From Labrys okinawensis (GTDB taxonomy: Bacteria > Pseudomonadota > Alphaproteobacteria > Rhizobiales > Labraceae): DNA of 64,000 bases. Shown here one piece after another: positions 60,977 to 64,000 of this stretch. Both the position numbers and the translations under genes were made by a program. Under the pieces are notes generated by a model. It was not told the DNA's origin. It searched no databases and was given only the letters and a program-made list of their open reading frames with translations. Numbering within the stretch: position 1 is the first letter of the stretch; every line of letters starts with the position of its first letter. Location of the stretch: positions 186,001-250,000 of the forward strand of contig NZ_PUEJ01000003.1 of NCBI RefSeq assembly GCF_002982075.1. The letters are read 5' to 3'.

Positions 60977-63900
60977 ATGTCTTTCAACGTCTCCGCCTGG
61001 TCCATCCGCAATCCGGTGCCTTCGATCGTCCTGTTCGTGGTGCTGATGGCGCTTGGCTGGGTCTCGTTCCAGAACTTGCCGATCACGAAATTCCCCAATA
61101 TCGACATTCCCGTGATCACCGTGACGGTGACCCAGGTCGGCGCCGCGCCTTCCGAGCTGGAAACGCAGGTGACGCGCAAGATCGAGGATGCCGTCACCAG
61201 TGTCGCCGGCGTCAAGCATGTGCAGTCGACCATCACCGACTCCACCTCGACGGTCGCCATCGAGTTCTGGCTGGGCACCAACACAGACCGTGCCCTCGAC
61301 GACGTCAAGGATGCGGTGACCAAGATCCGCACCGAACTGCCCCGCGACATCGAGGAGCCGGTGGTCGCGCGCCTCGAAATCGAGTCGCAGTCGATCATGA
61401 CCTATTCCGCCACGGCGCCCGGCATGACGCTGGAGCAGCTGTCCTGGCATGTCGACAATGTGGTGAAGCGGGATCTGCAGAGCCTGCGCGGGGTGGGCCG
61501 CGTCGACCGTATCGGCGGCGTGACGCGTGAAATCCGCGTCGCCGTCGATCCGGATCGGCTGCTCTCGCTCGGCATCACCGCCGCCGACGTCAATCGCGTG
61601 CTGAAGGCGACAACGGTCGATCTGTCGGGCGGCAAGGGCGAGGTCGGCAATCGCGAGCAGGCCATCCGGACCCTGGCCGGTGCCCATACGATCGACGAGC
61701 TCAAGGAGACCAAGATCACGCTGCCCGGCGGCCGGCAGGTACGGCTCAACGAGATTGCCGACATCACCGATGCCTATGCCGACCAGACCTCGTTCGCGCG
61801 CATCAACGGCTCGACGCCGATCGTCGCCTTCTCGGTCTTCCGCTCCAAGGGCGCCAGCGACACCACGGTCGCGGCGGCCGTCGCCGCCAAGATCAAGGCC
61901 CTGCACGACGCCAATCCGGAAGTCAGCTATGCGGTGGTGGATGACGGTGTCGCCTCGACCTATGGCAATTTCGAAGCGGCGATGCAGACCCTGGTCGAAG
62001 GCGCCATTCTCGCCGTCATCGTCGTGCTGATCTTCCTGCGCGACTGGCGGGCCACGCTGATCGCAGCCATCGCCCTCCCGCTCTCGGCCATCCCGGCCTT
62101 CTGGGCGATGAGCATGATGGGCTTCTCGCTCAACCTCGTCAGCCTGCTCGCCATCACCCTGGTCACGGGCATTCTGGTCGACGACGCCATCGTCGAGATC
62201 GAGAACATCGTCCGGCACATGAAGATGGGCAAGTCGCCCTACCGCGCCTCCATCGAAGCGGCGGACGAGATCGGCCTCGCCGTGATGGCGATCACCATGA
62301 CGATCATCGCCATTTTCGCGCCCGTGAGCTTCATGGGCGGCATCGTCGGCCAATATTTCAAGCAGTTCGGCCTGACGGTGGCGGTGGCGGTGTTCTTCTC
62401 GCTGCTGGTGGCACGCCTGATCACGCCGATGATGACGGCCTATTTCCTCAGGCCGCACGCCCATGTGGAAGCACGGGATGGCCGGATCATGCGGGCCTAT
62501 ACCCGCTTTCTGGAAATGACGCTGGCGCGCTGGTTCTCGCCCTACCTGACCATCGTCGCCGGCTTCGGGCTCCTGGTGGTGACGTTCGGCCTGATGGGCC
62601 TACTGCCTCAGGGTTTCATTCCGCCCGAGGACAACGCCCGCGTCGTCATCTCCGCCGAGCTTCCGCCGGGCGGCAAGCTCGAGAATACCCAGGCCAAGAC
62701 CGACGAGGTGGTCGCCGCCATCCGCAAGATCCCGGAAGTCGAGCAGGTCTTCGTCATCGGCGGCACCTCGCCGACCGGGCAGCTCGACCCGCGGCGCGCC
62801 GCGATCTATGTCAAGCTCACCAAGCGGGAGACGCGTGCGCGCCATCAACTCGCCATCCAGGACGACATTGCGCGCATCCTCACCGCCATTCCCGACATGC
62901 GGGCCTGGCGCGTCAACGACAATGGCGAGCGCGACGTCAACCTGGCGCTAAAGAGCAATGATCCCAAGGCCCTCGCCTTGGCGTCGTCGCGCCTGGAAGG
63001 CGCCATGCGCCATGTGCCCGGCTTCAACAATGTCGCCGCCAATACCGGTCTCGAACGGCCGGAAGTGCGCATCCTGCCGCGAACCGACGATGCCGCCCGC
63101 TACGGCATCACCACTGAACAGATCTCGGAAGCGGTGCGCGTGGCGACCATCGGCGATATCGACGCCAATTTGGCCAAGTTCAATGCCGGGGACCGGCTGG
63201 TGCCGATCCGTGTGCAGCTGACGGAGGAGTCCCGCGGCAATCTCGGCCTGATCGAGGCGCTGAGCCTGACCACCGCCTCCGGCGGCAGCGTACCGCTGTC
63301 GGCGGTGGCGGATGTCGAGTTCGGCCAGGGGCCGACCTCGATCGAGCGCAACGACCGCGAGCGGCAGATCAAGATCGGCGCCGACCTGCGCAAGGGGCTC
63401 GAGATCGGTGAGGCGCTGGAATTGGCGATGGCCCTGCCGGAGGCCAAGAACCTGCCCAAGGGCGTGGTTTTCGCGCCGACCGGTGACGCCGAAGTGATGG
63501 CCGAGGTGTTCTCGGGCTTTGCCATGGCGATGGGGACGGGCCTGCTGATGGTTGCGGGCGTGCTTGTGCTGCTGCTCGGCAGCCCCTTCCACGCCATCAC
63601 CATCCTGCTCTCGCTGCCGCTGTCGCTGCTCGGGGTGGTCCTGGCGCTGCTCGCCACTCACAACTCGATCTCGATGCCGGTGGTGATCGGCATCCTGATG
63701 CTGATGGGTATCGTCACCAAGAACGCCATCATGCTGGTCGACTTCGCGGTGGAGCGGGTCAAGCACGGCATGCACCGCCACGACGCCATCATCGATGCCG
63801 GGCGCAAGCGCGCGCGGCCGATCGTGATGACCACCATCGCCATGGTGGCCGGCATGGTGCCGACGGCCCTGGGGCATGGCGACGGCGGCGAGTTCCGGGC

Positions 63901-64000
63901 GCCGATGGCGATCGCCGTGATCGGCGGCCTGATCGTCTCGACCCTGCTGTCGCTGATCTTCGTACCGTCCTTCTATGCGGTCATGGACGATCTCACCCGC
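60977..64000 (+). CDS. RND efflux pump permease, AcrB/MexB type (3' end outside window)
   Basis: 1,008 residues visible from MSFNVSAWSIRNPVPSIVLFVVLMALGWVSFQNLPITKFPNIDIP. Two porter regions and the TM4 proton-relay pair in VTGILVDDAIVEIENIVRHMK (Asp-Asp) are present, with the second membrane half starting near residue 850 (FAMAMGTGLLMVAGVLVLLL). Ends at the window edge, so about 20-50 residues may be missing. Forms the inner-membrane part of the pump with the upstream adaptor; no outer-membrane channel is in the window. Confidence 0.93.
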   Translation, partial: MSFNVSAWSIRNPVPSIVLFVVLMALGWVSFQNLPITKFPNIDIPVITVTVTQVGAAPSELETQVTRKIEDAVTSVAGVKHVQSTITDSTSTVAIEFWLGTNTDRALDDVKDAVTKIRTELPRDIEEPVVARLEIESQSIMTYSATAPGMTLEQLSWHVDNVVKRDLQSLRGVGRVDRIGGVTREIRVAVDPDRLLSLGITAADVNRVLKATTVDLSGGKGEVGNREQAIRTLAGAHTIDELKETKITLPGGRQVRLNEIADITDAYADQTSFARINGSTPIVAFSVFRSKGASDTTVAAAVAAKIKALHDANPEVSYAVVDDGVASTYGNFEAAMQTLVEGAILAVIVVLIFLRDWRATLIAAIALPLSAIPAFWAMSMMGFSLNLVSLLAITLVTGILVDDAIVEIENIVRHMKMGKSPYRASIEAADEIGLAVMAITMTIIAIFAPVSFMGGIVGQYFKQFGLTVAVAVFFSLLVARLITPMMTAYFLRPHAHVEARDGRIMRAYTRFLEMTLARWFSPYLTIVAGFGLLVVTFGLMGLLPQGFIPPEDNARVVISAELPPGGKLENTQAKTDEVVAAIRKIPEVEQVFVIGGTSPTGQLDPRRAAIYVKLTKRETRARHQLAIQDDIARILTAIPDMRAWRVNDNGERDVNLALKSNDPKALALASSRLEGAMRHVPGFNNVAANTGLERPEVRILPRTDDAARYGITTEQISEAVRVATIGDIDANLAKFNAGDRLVPIRVQLTEESRGNLGLIEALSLTTASGGSVPLSAVADVEFGQGPTSIERNDRERQIKIGADLRKGLEIGEALELAMALPEAKNLPKGVVFAPTGDAEVMAEVFSGFAMAMGTGLLMVAGVLVLLLGSPFHAITILLSLPLSLLGVVLALLATHNSISMPVVIGILMLMGIVTKNAIMLVDFAVERVKHGMHRHDAIIDAGRKRARPIVMTTIAMVAGMVPTALGHGDGGEFRAPMAIAVIGGLIVSTLLSLIFVPSFYAVMDDLTR

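Noticed and set aside
59509..62464. Long minus-strand frames across the RND genes
   Set aside because: Antisense shadows rich in Arg, His, Gly and Asp; the plus-strand genes are unambiguous.

Overview
The window is GC-rich, gene-dense chromosome from an alphaproteobacterium, most likely order Hyphomicrobiales (Rhizobiales). The evidence is a CtrA response regulator and its phosphotransferase ChpT, a FliJ-type flagellar gene next to ctrA, an EipA-like DUF1134 envelope protein, an MbfA iron exporter behind an Irr-type operator, DUF1127 and DUF993 proteins, and abundant intergenic palindromic repeats. Genus cannot be fixed from the sequence alone. No rRNA, CRISPR, phage or intact insertion sequence was seen; there is one tRNA (Gly, GCC).

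Layout. 1-5410: an operon around a membrane-fused aminopropyltransferase (end of a Gly/Ser-rich protein, DUF350, 7-TM spermidine-synthase-like protein, Tat-type FAD oxidoreductase, His-containing polytopic membrane protein, SpeD). This looks like a membrane-localised polyamine-type system whose product is not known. 5471-8231: YtrA-type GntR regulator plus ABC ATPase and membrane protein, with a promoter and operator abutting the start codon; the last gene becomes strikingly AT-rich. 8254-13660: glycine cleavage operon gcvT-gcvH-gcvPA-gcvPB behind a tandem glycine riboswitch. 13700-20700: lipoprotein, MTA/SAH nucleosidase, ctrA (long GANTC-rich upstream region), fliJ, Cys-rich secreted protein, RidA, chpT, cysQ, eipA-like gene. 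20900-30360: coiled-coil membrane protein, VOC protein, psuK-psuG, MltB-type transglycosylase, amino-acid ABC pair without ATPase, FtrA/GlxA regulator, ArsR and a divergent old-yellow-enzyme reductase.

30630-41730: prfC, tRNA-Gly followed by a 5'-truncated MerR relic, membrane protein, PLP aminotransferase, a GH15 glucoamylase/polyphosphate-glucokinase pair, a DUF1127 peptide, class II aldolase with a coupled small protein, MbfA and a YIP1 protein. 41800-58620: a large catabolic region: divergent DUF993 and LacI genes with two matching operators, then a co-directional run of Gfo/Idh oxidoreductase, CoA-transferase, enoyl-CoA hydratase, aldehyde dehydrogenase, a complete CUT1 sugar ABC transporter, GMC oxidoreductase, SDR, second GMC oxidoreductase and Dabb protein. 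The substrate is unknown. 58877-64000: TetR regulator behind a perfect 28-bp palindrome, an RND adaptor, and an RND pump that runs off the window.

The most distinctive features are the membrane aminopropyltransferase operon, the sugar/CoA catabolic region, the polyphosphate glucokinase with a basic tail, the readable operators (GntR, LacI, TetR, Irr, ArsR-like), and many families of long intergenic inverted repeats, one of which supplies the last codons and stop of a GMC oxidoreductase gene.
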